From positions 372,001 through 436,000 of the forward strand of contig CAWAJT010000008.1 of assembly GCA_963782415.1 (NCBI GenBank): a stretch of 64,000 bases of DNA. The letters are read 5' to 3'. Each line of letters opens with the position of its first letter. Position 1 is the first letter of the stretch. The translations under genes were made by a program, and so were the position numbers. This DNA comes from Bog-473 sp963782415 (GTDB lineage Bacteria > Actinomycetota > Acidimicrobiia > Acidimicrobiales > RAAP-2). The notes under the pieces are model-generated. The model saw only the letters and a list, made by a program, of their open reading frames with translations, was not told the DNA's origin and searched no databases. Positions 31,994 to 40,510 of the stretch are shown here, piece by piece.

Positions 31994-34900
31994 ATGGGAG
32001 GGGCAGTTGTTGCTCGGGTCGCCGAGCAGCCTGAACCGGTCGACACGCATGCGACCCGGACCGCCGCCGACCACCTCGATGCCGCCCCGGCCGTCACCCA
32101 GGCCGGAGCCCGCCCAGATCACGTCGTGACACACGTGGCCGACGCGAGGGTGCCTGATCCGCTGCAGCGGCGAATGCGGTGGATCTTCGGCACCGCTGCC
32201 GCCCTGGTGGCGACGCTCGTGGTCTCGTTGACCCTCCGACCGCTCGGCTCGTACGTCAATCTTGTTGATGGTTGGGGCGAAGCCGCGTTCGAATTGTCGA
32301 TGGGTGCGCTGTGTATCGCCCGGTTCTACGAGGAATCGTGGCGAACCAGCACGTCGGTGGCCCGGCCGTTCCCCCTCATCGTCGGGATGGCCTGTCTCGC
32401 CTGGGGCCTCGGTGATGCCATGCTCGCGTTGGAATCGGTCGGAGGTGTGCAGCCCCCCACGCCGTCACCCGCCGACACCTTCTACGCGTGCTTCTTCCCC
32501 ATCTGCTTCCTGGGCTTGGCCCTCTTGATCCGTCGAGGCAATCGGAGCTCGCTGATGGCGACGTCGCTGGACGGGCTCGTTGCCGGATTCGGCGTTGCCG
32601 CCATCTCCGCTGCAGTCCTGGTCGCAGCAATTGCCGACAAGACCGGTGGGAGTCCGCTGGCCACCGCAACGAACCTTGCGTACCCGCTCGGTGCCGTCCT
32701 CTTGCTGGCGCTGGCGGTCGGCGGCCTCGCCGCCCTGCCGCAGGGGTTCCGCCCGTTCTTTGCGATCGTGTGTATCGCTCTCGCGATGAACGCCTTCGGT
32801 AACTTCGTCAGCCTCCTCGAACCGACGAGCCGGTTCGGCTACGTCAGTCATGGTGCGACCTGGCCCCTCTCGCTGGCGTTGGTCGCGCTCGCGGTCTGGG
32901 TTCTCCCGGCCACGCTCGAGAACCCGGGCACGGACAAGATGGCGGGATTCGGCCTGCCCGCATTCGGGGCCGCCATCGGTGTCACCATCCTGTTCGTCGG
33001 AAGCTTCGGACACACGGGGAAGCCGGCCATCGCGCTGGCCACCGTGACGCTCCTGGTGGCTGGGGTCCGACTCGGACTCACGCTACGCGAGGCACACTCC
33101 CTCAAGACCGCCCGCTTCCGCTCGCTCATCGACAAGACCTGGGACCTGATTGCGGTGGTCGAATCCGATCTTCGTATCGCTTACGTCACGCCGTCGTCCG
33201 CGCGGGTCTTGGGTTATCCACCGGGAACGCTCGAAGGCACGTCGTTCACCGGGCTTGTGCACCCAGACGACTCGCACACGGTCATCGCACACCTGACCGG
33301 TCTTAACGGCGTGACCGGTGTCAGGAGCGGCACGTCCGGCGCGACAACGTTCGAGATCCGCATGCGCCATGCCAGCGGCGAGTACCGGTTGATCAACTGG
33401 AACGCGGCGGATCTCCTCACTGATCCGTCTGTCAATGGCTACGTCCTCAATGGTGGCGATGTGACCGAAACGCGCCAGGCGGCAAAGGATCTCGTGGCCG
33501 CCCGCGACGCCGCGCTCGTCGCATCGAAGGCGAAGTCGCAGTTCGTTTCCATGATGAGCCACGAGATCCGGACCCCGATGAACGGCGTCATCGGGCTCAC
33601 CGAGCTCCTGCTGCAGACGCCGCTCAGCGAGGACCAGGAGGAGTTGGCGGCCGGAGTAAAGGTCTCGGCCGAGAGCCTTCTCGTCATCGTGAACGACATC
33701 TTGGACTTCTCGAAGATCGAGGCCGGCAAGCTCGAGATCGAAGAGTCCGAGCTCCACGTCGCCGATGTCGTCGGCGAGGTGGGAAGGATTCTGGCGGGGT
33801 CGGCCCACGGCAAGGGCATCGAGCTCCTCATCGACATCGAACCTGACATCCCAGACACATTGCTCGGGGATGCCACGCGGATCCGGCAGGTTCTGCTGAA
33901 CTTTGGTGCCAACGCGGTGAAGTTCACGGCCGTCGGGGAAGTGGTCATCCAGGTAGCAGTGCTGCACCAGAACACCGAGCGCGTTGCCCTGCACTTCGAT
34001 GTCGTCGACACCGGCATCGGCATCGCTCTCGAGGAGCAGCAATGTCTGTTCACGGCCTTCACCCAGGCGGACTCCTCCACGACGCGTCGTTTCGGAGGAA
34101 CCGGTCTGGGGTTGACCATCAGCCGTCAGCTCGTCGAGCTCATGGGGGGGAGACTCGGCCTGACGAGCGCGCCGGGCCGAGGTTCGACCTTCTGGTTCGA
34201 GCTTTCGTTGCGTCGGGCGGACAACGTCGCCGCATCGGTGCGGTATGCGGATCCCCGCTCGTTGTCGGGTCAGCGGGCGCTCGTCATCGACGACAACACG
34301 ACGAACCGGCGCATTCTGCGCCAGCAGCTCTTGTCCTGGGGGGTGGGGGCTGTCGAGGCGGCCGGCGGACTACAGGCTCTGGAGCTCGCCGCCGAAGCAG
34401 CTCGCGATGGGCACGCCTTCGACCTGGGCATCGTCGACCTGAACATGCCTGACATCGACGGGATCGAGGTGGCGCGCCGCTTGAAGGCGAACGCCGCCAC
34501 AGCGTCGACAACGCTCTTCCTCCTGAGCTCGTCCGGGTACCACTCAGAGGCGGCCGAGTCGCACCTCAGTGGATTCGCAGCCTGCTTGACCAAACCGGTC
34601 CGATCGTCGGACTTGTTCGACTGCCTCGTGACGACCTTCGACGGCGGGTCGACGCACGGGACACTCGAGGTGCCCGAACCAGCCGAAGCCTCGGTCCGAG
34701 AAACCCGAGGGTTGGTCATGCTCGTCGAGGACAACAGGGTCAATCAGCTGGTCGGGTCGAAAGTGCTGCAGAACCTTGGCTACGGGTTCGCCATCGCCAA
34801 CAATGGTCTCGAGGCCGTGGCGGCTGTCCGGACGACTCGCTTCGACGCCATCCTGATGGACTGCCAGATGCCCGAGATGGACGGGTTCGAGGCCACCGGG

Positions 34901-35476
34901 GCGATCCGGTATCTCGAAGAGCTCTCCGCGTGGGTCCCTGTCCCGATCGTTGCCATGACCGCCGCCGCCATGGAGGGCGATCGCGAGCGGTGCATGGCTG
35001 CCGGCATGGACGACTTCATCACGAAGCCGGTCCGTCTCGAGGTGGTCTCGGCCGTCCTTGAGCGCTGGGTCGAAAAGAGGAAGTCCGGGGCGTGCCGTCA
35101 AGAGGAGCGAGGGGTCGACCGAGGCGGTGATCCGCTTGACCGCGCCCAGATTGCACGCCTGCTGAGTCTCGATGATGGACAGGGGGGCGCGCTTGCCGAG
35201 ATCGTCGGCGAATTCCTCAGCATGAGTGCACTGGGCTCGGCTGATTTGGATGATCTGTTCATCCAGGGCGATCGCAGCGGCCTCGAACGCGCGGCACACA
35301 CCTTGAGGGGAGCGAGCGAAAATGTGGGCGCGCGCCGATTGGCCGATGTCTGTGCCGGCCTGGAGCGTCTCGCGCGCGAGGCACGGCTCCAGGACGCGGC
35401 CGGCCTGATGCACCAGTTCGACGCCGAGCTGGCCCGGGTGCGCGGCGCCCTCGAAATCGTGACGGCGAGGATCTGA
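31994..35476 (+). CDS. Membrane hybrid histidine kinase (PAS-HisKA-HATPase-REC-REC-HPT)
   Basis: An approximately 1160-residue sensor kinase. Residues 60-370 are a polytopic sensor with about nine or ten hydrophobic helices. A PAS domain follows (SLIDKTWDLIAVVESDLRIA). The dimerisation motif MMSHEIRTPMNGVIG has phospho-acceptor H523. The ATPase has NAVKF, DTGIGIA and GGTGLGL. Receiver 1 (LVIDDNTTNRRIL; D815) and receiver 2 (MLVEDNRVNQL, LMDCQMPEMDG; D956) precede a C-terminal HPT domain (AAHTLRGASENVGARRLADV; H1102). A full internal phosphorelay is therefore present. The start is uncertain: ATG 31994, GTG 32126 and ATG 32174 are in frame. The diguanylate cyclase gene follows without a gap. 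Confidence 0.9.
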   Translation: MGGAVVARVAEQPEPVDTHATRTAADHLDAAPAVTQAGARPDHVVTHVADARVPDPLQRRMRWIFGTAAALVATLVVSLTLRPLGSYVNLVDGWGEAAFELSMGALCIARFYEESWRTSTSVARPFPLIVGMACLAWGLGDAMLALESVGGVQPPTPSPADTFYACFFPICFLGLALLIRRGNRSSLMATSLDGLVAGFGVAAISAAVLVAAIADKTGGSPLATATNLAYPLGAVLLLALAVGGLAALPQGFRPFFAIVCIALAMNAFGNFVSLLEPTSRFGYVSHGATWPLSLALVALAVWVLPATLENPGTDKMAGFGLPAFGAAIGVTILFVGSFGHTGKPAIALATVTLLVAGVRLGLTLREAHSLKTARFRSLIDKTWDLIAVVESDLRIAYVTPSSARVLGYPPGTLEGTSFTGLVHPDDSHTVIAHLTGLNGVTGVRSGTSGATTFEIRMRHASGEYRLINWNAADLLTDPSVNGYVLNGGDVTETRQAAKDLVAARDAALVASKAKSQFVSMMSHEIRTPMNGVIGLTELLLQTPLSEDQEELAAGVKVSAESLLVIVNDILDFSKIEAGKLEIEESELHVADVVGEVGRILAGSAHGKGIELLIDIEPDIPDTLLGDATRIRQVLLNFGANAVKFTAVGEVVIQVAVLHQNTERVALHFDVVDTGIGIALEEQQCLFTAFTQADSSTTRRFGGTGLGLTISRQLVELMGGRLGLTSAPGRGSTFWFELSLRRADNVAASVRYADPRSLSGQRALVIDDNTTNRRILRQQLLSWGVGAVEAAGGLQALELAAEAARDGHAFDLGIVDLNMPDIDGIEVARRLKANAATASTTLFLLSSSGYHSEAAESHLSGFAACLTKPVRSSDLFDCLVTTFDGGSTHGTLEVPEPAEASVRETRGLVMLVEDNRVNQLVGSKVLQNLGYGFAIANNGLEAVAAVRTTRFDAILMDCQMPEMDGFEATGAIRYLEELSAWVPVPIVAMTAAAMEGDRERCMAAGMDDFITKPVRLEVVSAVLERWVEKRKSGACRQEERGVDRGGDPLDRAQIARLLSLDDGQGGALAEIVGEFLSMSALGSADLDDLFIQGDRSGLERAAHTLRGASENVGARRLADVCAGLERLAREARLQDAAGLMHQFDAELARVRGALEIVTARI

Positions 35477-36457
35477 ATGCGCGTCCTCGTCGTCGACGAC
35501 GATCCCACGAGCCTGCTCCTACTGAAGACAATCGTGTCGCGGCTGGGCCACGAATGCGTCGTTGCCGACGAAGGGTCGAGCGCCTGGGAGGTGCTGTCGT
35601 CAGGCGGCATCGACGTGTTGCTGACCGACTGGATGATGCCAGGAGTCAACGGTCCCGAGCTGTGCCGGCGCGTGCGGGGTGCGCCTTGGGACAGGTACGT
35701 GTACATCGTGCTGACGACCGGGCTCAACAATCCCGAGCACATCTTGGAGGGCATGGGCGCCGGGGCGGATGACTACCTCACCAAGCCGGTTGACTCCTTT
35801 GCCGTGCAGACACGGCTGGTGGCAGCCGAGCGAGTCACGGGGTTGCATGCCAAGCTGGCCGAGATCCAAGCGGAGCTCGAACGGGCCAACTTCGAGCTGC
35901 TCGAGCGGTCGTTGACCGATGATCTCACGGGCCTCGGCAATCGACGGCGCATGGAGGAGGACCTGGCGCGCACGCACGCCAGAGCACTGCGACTGGGCCG
36001 CGCGTATGGGATCGCCCTGTTCGACATCGATCACTTCAAGTTCTATAACGATCACTACGGACACATCGCGGGCGATGAGACGCTACGTCGGGTGGCGTCC
36101 TGCATCGATCTCGTCTTACGAGCCGGAGAGTGTGCGTACCGTTACGGGGGCGAGGAATTTCTGCTGCTGATGCCTGACTGCGAGCCGACGGATGCCATCT
36201 TGATCACGGGGGAGCGGGTCCGTCAGACGCTCGTCGAGGCGGAGATGCCGCACACAGCCCGGCCTTCGCTGCCGCCCCTTGTCACCTTGAGCGGTGGTGT
36301 CTCGTGCTGGACAGCCGAATCGGGTCTTTCGCCGCTCGGTGTCATCGAACGGGCGGACGAGGCGCTCTTCCGGGCAAAGTCTGCCGGTCGCAACTGCATC
36401 CGTGCGGCCCCGCCAGTGACGGCGCAGGTCGAGGCCCGAACGCCCGTCGTTGGCTGA
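35477..36457 (+). CDS. Response regulator with GGDEF diguanylate cyclase domain
   Basis: A 326-residue protein with an N-terminal receiver (VLVVDDDPTSLLLLK, LTDWMMPGVNG with the phospho-Asp, GADDYLTKPVD with the Lys). A coiled linker (LAEIQAELERANFELLERSL) leads to a GGDEF domain starting TDDLTGLGNRR. RYGGEEFLLLMPDC is the active site, and FDIDHFKFYNDHYGH holds the metal Asp. It should make cyclic-di-GMP when phosphorylated. The product-inhibition I-site expected as RxxD reads RAGE, so feedback inhibition may be weaker. Its ATG directly follows the kinase TGA (TGAATG), making it the likely output of that kinase's phosphorelay. Confidence 0.93.
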   Translation: MRVLVVDDDPTSLLLLKTIVSRLGHECVVADEGSSAWEVLSSGGIDVLLTDWMMPGVNGPELCRRVRGAPWDRYVYIVLTTGLNNPEHILEGMGAGADDYLTKPVDSFAVQTRLVAAERVTGLHAKLAEIQAELERANFELLERSLTDDLTGLGNRRRMEEDLARTHARALRLGRAYGIALFDIDHFKFYNDHYGHIAGDETLRRVASCIDLVLRAGECAYRYGGEEFLLLMPDCEPTDAILITGERVRQTLVEAEMPHTARPSLPPLVTLSGGVSCWTAESGLSPLGVIERADEALFRAKSAGRNCIRAAPPVTAQVEARTPVVG

Positions 36458-36484
36458 CGAAGCGTGGTTGAGACGCCTTCCGTG

Positions 36485-37057
36485 TCACACCGGCGCCGTG
36501 TTCTGCGTGAGGGCCGTCCGCAACGCCCGGAAGCCCGCCGAGGTCTGTGCGACGAACTCGTCGTCTCGTTCGGGGTTCCCGCGCTGCAGCCAGGTGAGCG
36601 TGGTTTCGACGAGCCAGCCGAAAAGGGCCTCGGAGTGCCAAGCGTCGAGCAGCTCGTCCCCGGTGTCGAGCTCACTGAGCTGGCGCACGACCGACACCGC
36701 GACGAGCCGCAGGTCGGCGGCGTAGGCCGCGAACTGTGGCTCACGCGCCGCGTGGCGCCACAAGAGCGTGAAGGCGGCCGGGTCGTCACGGGCGACGGTC
36801 AGGAGCGTCCGAGGCCCGAGGCCGGCGTGCGTTGGCCTCGCCAATTCGGCGCGTAGCTCCACGCCCAGTTCCTCGAAGACCTGCTGGAGGATTTCGCGGT
36901 AGAGCTCTTCTTTCGACGAGAAGTGGCGGTAGACGATCAGTTTGGTCACGCCGCAAGCGCCGGCCACGTCGTCCATCGACGTGTCGGCGAAGCCGGACGA
37001 GGCGAACGCCCGCGCCGCGCTGTGCAGGATGGCGGCCCGCCGCTCCGCGCGTGGCAA
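36485..37057 (-). CDS. TetR-family regulator
   Basis: A 190-residue regulator. The HTH is TSMDDVAGACGVTKLIVYRHF, split as SMDDVAGACGVTKLIVYR then HFSSKEELY, matching TetR/AcrR. The C-terminal ligand domain shows WRHAAREPQFAAYAADLR and ELDTGDELLDAW. The likely start is TTG 37057 (LPRAERRAAIL), directly before the conserved helix 1. It is divergent from the ferritin-like/LLM operon, with a TATAC-N6-GTATA palindrome between them. Repression of that operon is the simplest model. Confidence 0.88.
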   Translation of the reverse strand: MPRAERRAAILHSAARAFASSGFADTSMDDVAGACGVTKLIVYRHFSSKEELYREILQQVFEELGVELRAELARPTHAGLGPRTLLTVARDDPAAFTLLWRHAAREPQFAAYAADLRLVAVSVVRQLSELDTGDELLDAWHSEALFGWLVETTLTWLQRGNPERDDEFVAQTSAGFRALRTALTQNTAPV

Positions 37058-37075
37058 CAGCTTGCTCTCAGTCTG

Positions 37076-37091
37076 TATACGAGCCAGTATA
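37076..37091. promoter_or_regulatory. TetR operator candidate TATAC-N6-GTATA
   Basis: TATAC at 37076-37080 and GTATA at 37087-37091 are perfect inverted half-sites around GAGCCA. A GTATATAC palindrome overlaps the right arm. This is the only AT-rich stretch between the divergent genes, so it probably overlaps both promoters. Confidence 0.65.
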
Positions 37092-37131
37092 TACCAGCGA
37101 GTTACAGCAAACGATGCTGGAGGGTGCAGCC

Positions 37132-38163
37132 ATGGGGACGGCGCAGGTCGAGTTCACCGAGGAGGAGCTCCTCGCCGATCTCACGGTCGTCGAGCCACTC
37201 ATTGCCGGCGGGGTCCGCTGCCACGGCGGCTTCGACGGGGACGGGCGGTACATCTCGCCACGTACCCGCTTCCGCCTGCCGGCCATCCTCGCCTGGGGCG
37301 AGCAGAACAGCGAACGATTCTCGAGCGATTTGATCGATGTCCCCTTGGAGTGGTGGGAGCGTTCGTTCCCCAATGTCGAGCAGGCTCGGTTTCTCATCCG
37401 GGCCGGCGTACCCGAGCCGCTGATGGCGACGTTGACGCGCATCGGGACGGTCGAGGGCTACGGCGCCAACATCCGGCTCCTGCAGCCCAAGGGCCTGCAG
37501 CGCTTCTTCGTCGAGGACATCGAAGGGACCGCGATCGATCACCTCGGCCGAGGGCTCTTCGAGGCGCATGGCCGCGACGAGGCTGGCTGGGACGAGGAGG
37601 CGGGCCATAAGGACATGTGGTTTGCTGCCCGCGACATCGCGTTCGAACGGTCGTGTGACGAGCTCGACATCGACGCCATGCTGGCGCGCATGGGATTCGG
37701 TCCGAGCGGTTCAGCCGCCGCGGCCCGGCTGCTGCCCGACGACATCCCCCACGAGCTCGAGCTGATGGTTGCACTCATGGTGCGTGTCCTGTTCATTGAA
37801 ATCTCCGCCTTCCACACGTTCGCCTGGGCGGAGGACTGGATGTCCGACACCGATCTCGTCGCGGGGGACGGCGCAGCTGCACGTCTGGTGGGCCACATCA
37901 GGGCCGACGAGTCGCCGCACGTGGGCTACCTGCGCGTCGCACTGACCGAGCTTCGCGATCGCACCTGGCGCGGCGAAGGAGGACATCAGTACGCGGGTGC
38001 CGACATGGTCCAGCGGATCTGGGACCCGCTCCTGGCCAACAGCCTGGGCCCGCTGCGGGAGGCGGGTCGGCGAGCGGCCCTCGCCGAGGTGGAGTTCTGG
38101 TGCGCCCAGCGCGCGAACGGGTCGGACATCCTGGCCGAGTTCCATTCGCTGGGATCCGTATGA
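37132..38163 (+). CDS. Ferritin-like (diiron-type) protein of unknown function
   Basis: A 343-residue, all-helical soluble protein. Acid/His pairs suggest a ferritin-like diiron site: DEEAGHKDMWFAARDIAFE, VRVLFIEISAFHTFAWAEDW and HIRADESPHVGYLRVALTEL each put Glu one turn from His. The N-terminal part (VEFTEEELLADLTVVEPLI) is not recognised. The chemistry could be an oxygenase, an oxidative deformylase or a peroxide-scavenging function. ATG 37132 has GGAGGG eight bases upstream. Its TGA overlaps the ATG of an LLM flavin oxidoreductase, so the two products are made together. It is controlled by the divergent TetR gene in all likelihood. Confidence 0.7.
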   Translation: MGTAQVEFTEEELLADLTVVEPLIAGGVRCHGGFDGDGRYISPRTRFRLPAILAWGEQNSERFSSDLIDVPLEWWERSFPNVEQARFLIRAGVPEPLMATLTRIGTVEGYGANIRLLQPKGLQRFFVEDIEGTAIDHLGRGLFEAHGRDEAGWDEEAGHKDMWFAARDIAFERSCDELDIDAMLARMGFGPSGSAAAARLLPDDIPHELELMVALMVRVLFIEISAFHTFAWAEDWMSDTDLVAGDGAAARLVGHIRADESPHVGYLRVALTELRDRTWRGEGGHQYAGADMVQRIWDPLLANSLGPLREAGRRAALAEVEFWCAQRANGSDILAEFHSLGSV

Positions 38164-39524
38164 AATTCGGGGTCTTCTACGAGCACCAGCTGCCACGTCC
38201 GTGGGAGGACGACGCCGAGTACCGCCTGCTGCAGGACGCGCTGGAGCAGGTCGAACTGGCGGACAGGCTGGGCTTCGATGTGGTCTGGGAGGTCGAGCAC
38301 CACTTCTTGGAGGAGTACAGCCATTCCTCGGCGCCCGAGGTGTTCCTCGGCGCGTGCAGTCAGCGGACCAAGGACATCAGGCTCGGGCACGGGATCATCC
38401 AGACCGCACCTGGTTACAACCATCCGGCCCGGACGGCCGAACGGGTGGCGACGCTCGACCTGATCTCAGGCGGCCGGGTGGAGTTCGGCTCCGGGGAGTC
38501 GGGCTCGGAGGCCGAACTCGGCGGATTTCAGGTGGATCCCGCGACCAAGCGTGAGGCCTGGCTCGAAGGTTTGGAGGTCACGCTGCGCTGCATGACCGAG
38601 ACGCCCTTCACCGGCGTCGACGGTCGGTTCGTGCAGATGCCGCCCCGCAACGTCGTGCCCAAGCCGCTGCAGCGTCCGCACCCTCCGTTGTGGGTTGCGT
38701 GCTCGCGGCGCGACACCATCTTGCTGGCGGCCGAGAAGGGGATCGGCGCGCTCACCTTTGCCTTCATCGATCCGGAGGAAGCCGAGAGGTGGGTGGCCGA
38801 CTACGAACAGACGCTGGCGGAGCGGTGCGTGCCCGTCGGGCTGGCGGTGAATCCGAACATCGCCTGCGTGACCCAAATGATGTGTCATCCCGAAGAGAAA
38901 GTCGCCCTCGACCGCGGCCTCGAAGGCGGGAATTTCTTCGGCTATTCGCTCGGTCACTACTACGTCTTCGGCGAGCATCGGCCGGGTTCGACCGACGTCT
39001 GGCGTGAGTATCTGGAGCGGAGGGGCGACCAGGGCTACTCACCCGAGATCGAGACAGCCCTGCGCCAGGAGCGTCTCGGGGCAAAGCTCGCCGGGGGCGA
39101 CAAGACGGGGCTGCGGGGTGCCACCGGAACGCCGCAGCAGGTCCGGGCCTACCTCGAGCGGTTCGAGGAGGCCGGTGTCGACCAGGTGATCTTCGTACTG
39201 CAGGCCGGCAAGAACCGGCATGAGCACATCTGCGAATCGCTCGAACTCTTCGGCCGTGAGGTGCTTCCCGCATTCAAGGACCGCGACGAGGCGCAGGTAC
39301 GGGCGAAGACGGCCCGGTGCGCCCCTGCGATAGAGGCCGCACTGGAGCGCAAGGTGCGGGAGCCGGCGCCACCGCGTCTCCCTGCGGACTACTCCTTTCC
39401 CGCCATGCCCAGGCGGTGGGCCGACGAATCCGGGAGCGAGGAGATCAAGGCCTGGTTGGAGCACTTTGCCGACTCCAGAGCCAAAGGCGTTCAGGACGAA
39501 GGTCTCGGGATCCTGGGCCACTGA
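38160..39524 (+). CDS. LLM-class flavin-dependent oxidoreductase
   Basis: A 454-residue luciferase-like monooxygenase. MKFGVFYEHQLPRPWEDDAE starts the barrel. FDVVWEVEHHFLEEYSHSSA contains the family HHF/H motif. GHGIIQTAPGYNHPARTAER and LDLISGGRVEFGSGESGSEA are the flavin-binding blocks. HPPLWVACSRRDTILLAAEK is also typical. It uses FMNH2 or F420H2 delivered by a reductase; which one is not visible. The C-terminus is about 80 residues longer than minimal LLM proteins. The ATG overlaps the ferritin-like gene's stop (ATGA). Together they may form a two-component oxygenase with an iron protein, an unusual partner. Confidence 0.92.
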   Translation: MKFGVFYEHQLPRPWEDDAEYRLLQDALEQVELADRLGFDVVWEVEHHFLEEYSHSSAPEVFLGACSQRTKDIRLGHGIIQTAPGYNHPARTAERVATLDLISGGRVEFGSGESGSEAELGGFQVDPATKREAWLEGLEVTLRCMTETPFTGVDGRFVQMPPRNVVPKPLQRPHPPLWVACSRRDTILLAAEKGIGALTFAFIDPEEAERWVADYEQTLAERCVPVGLAVNPNIACVTQMMCHPEEKVALDRGLEGGNFFGYSLGHYYVFGEHRPGSTDVWREYLERRGDQGYSPEIETALRQERLGAKLAGGDKTGLRGATGTPQQVRAYLERFEEAGVDQVIFVLQAGKNRHEHICESLELFGREVLPAFKDRDEAQVRAKTARCAPAIEAALERKVREPAPPRLPADYSFPAMPRRWADESGSEEIKAWLEHFADSRAKGVQDEGLGILGH

Positions 39525-39551
39525 CGGGAGCGCCACCGTCGCGACGGCCTG

Positions 39552-39568
39552 ATACCCTATAGGGGTAT
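39552..39568. promoter_or_regulatory. CsoR-type operator
   Basis: ATACCCTATAGGGGTAT is a 17-base near-palindrome of the ATACCCC-N-GGGGTAT class bound by CsoR/RcnR-family copper sensors. It lies 20 bases upstream of the csoR-like start, within the promoter, so it probably mediates autoregulation of the whole operon. Confidence 0.88.
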
Positions 39569-39587
39569 TGGGTACGATCGGAGGACC

Positions 39588-39872
39588 ATGCGCCCGGGGT
39601 ACATCGAGAACAAGGACGCCGTCCAGAAACGGTTGCGACGGGTGGAGGGCCAGGTCAGAGGCCTCCAGCGCATGGTCGACGAAGACCGTTACTGCATTGA
39701 CATCCTCGAGCAGGTCTCCGCAGCCACCAAGGCCCTCCAGGCGGTGGCACTGGAGTTGCTCGACGCCCACCTCGCCCATTGCGTGTCCGATGCGGTGCGC
39801 CAAGGCGGAGACGAGGCCGCCGAGAAGCTCAGCGAAGCTTCGGCGGCCATCGGCCGGCTCGTTCGCTCCTGA
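39588..39872 (+). CDS. csoR: CsoR-family metal-sensing repressor
   Basis: A 94-residue all-helical repressor. RLRRVEGQVRGLQRMVDEDR is the signature first helix. The Cu(I) ligand set Cys-His-Cys is intact: Cys in RYCIDILEQVSA, and His and Cys in AHLAHCVSDAV. The classical function is copper-responsive de-repression. The operator upstream is a textbook site. The following genes encode a permease with a YHS metal domain, so the operon probably handles copper or another soft metal. ATG 39588 has GGAGGA upstream. Confidence 0.92.
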   Translation: MRPGYIENKDAVQKRLRRVEGQVRGLQRMVDEDRYCIDILEQVSAATKALQAVALELLDAHLAHCVSDAVRQGGDEAAEKLSEASAAIGRLVRS

Positions 39873-39877
39873 CCGCC

Positions 39878-40510
39878 ATGCTGGCCACGGCCACCGTCCT
39901 GGTGGACATCGGGCGTTCACTGCGCGAGGCCTTCTTCATGTTCTGGGAGACCCTCTGGCCCCTCGTACTGGGGTTCGGGCTCGCCGGCGCCGTCCAGGCG
40001 TTTGTCAGCCGCGACGCGATGCGGGAGCGCCTCGGCGACCACCGTCCCCGAGCCGTCCTGCGTGCCTCGGGGTACGGGATGGTGTCGTCGTCCTGCTCGT
40101 ACGCCGCGTCCGCCATGGCCAAGTCGCTCTTCACGAAGGGCGCGGACTACATCGCCGCCATGGTGTTCATGTTCGCCTCCACGAACCTTGTGATTGAGCT
40201 GGGGATCGTCCTCGTCGTCCTGATGGGTTGGCAGTTCGCGGTCAGCGAATTCGTCGGCGGCTTCATCATGATCGGCCTCTTGGCCAGCTTCGGATCCCTG
40301 TGGCTACGCGGCCGCCTCGTGGTCCAGGCGCGCGAACGCCTGGAGGCGGGCGAGGACCACCAAGAGGATCAGCACGAGCACCCGCCCGGCTCCGCCGCCA
40401 ACGACACGCTGCCACCTTTGCGGGTCCGGGTGCGCTCAATGGCCGCCTGGTCCGATAGCGCGCAACGTACACCATGTCCGACCTCACCATGCTCCGGAGG
40501 GAGCTGGTGA
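39878..40510 (+). CDS. UPF0718/DUF318 permease, N-terminal half
   Basis: This frame encodes the first four or so membrane helices of a DUF318 permease. SLREAFFMFWETLWPLVLGF begins it, then SGYGMVSSSCSYAASAMAKS (a family Cys/Ser-rich loop) and VFMFASTNLVIELGIVLVVL. After a His/Glu-rich segment (DHQEDQHEHPPG) it loses similarity around 40460 and ends in non-conserved sequence. The remaining half starts in another frame at 40474. One indel near 40460 would join them as one protein of about 445 residues. ATG 39878 is five bases after the csoR stop. A role in metal or thiol-compound transport is inferred from CsoR and the YHS domain. Confidence 0.75.
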   Translation: MLATATVLVDIGRSLREAFFMFWETLWPLVLGFGLAGAVQAFVSRDAMRERLGDHRPRAVLRASGYGMVSSSCSYAASAMAKSLFTKGADYIAAMVFMFASTNLVIELGIVLVVLMGWQFAVSEFVGGFIMIGLLASFGSLWLRGRLVVQARERLEAGEDHQEDQHEHPPGSAANDTLPPLRVRVRSMAAWSDSAQRTPCPTSPCSGGSW

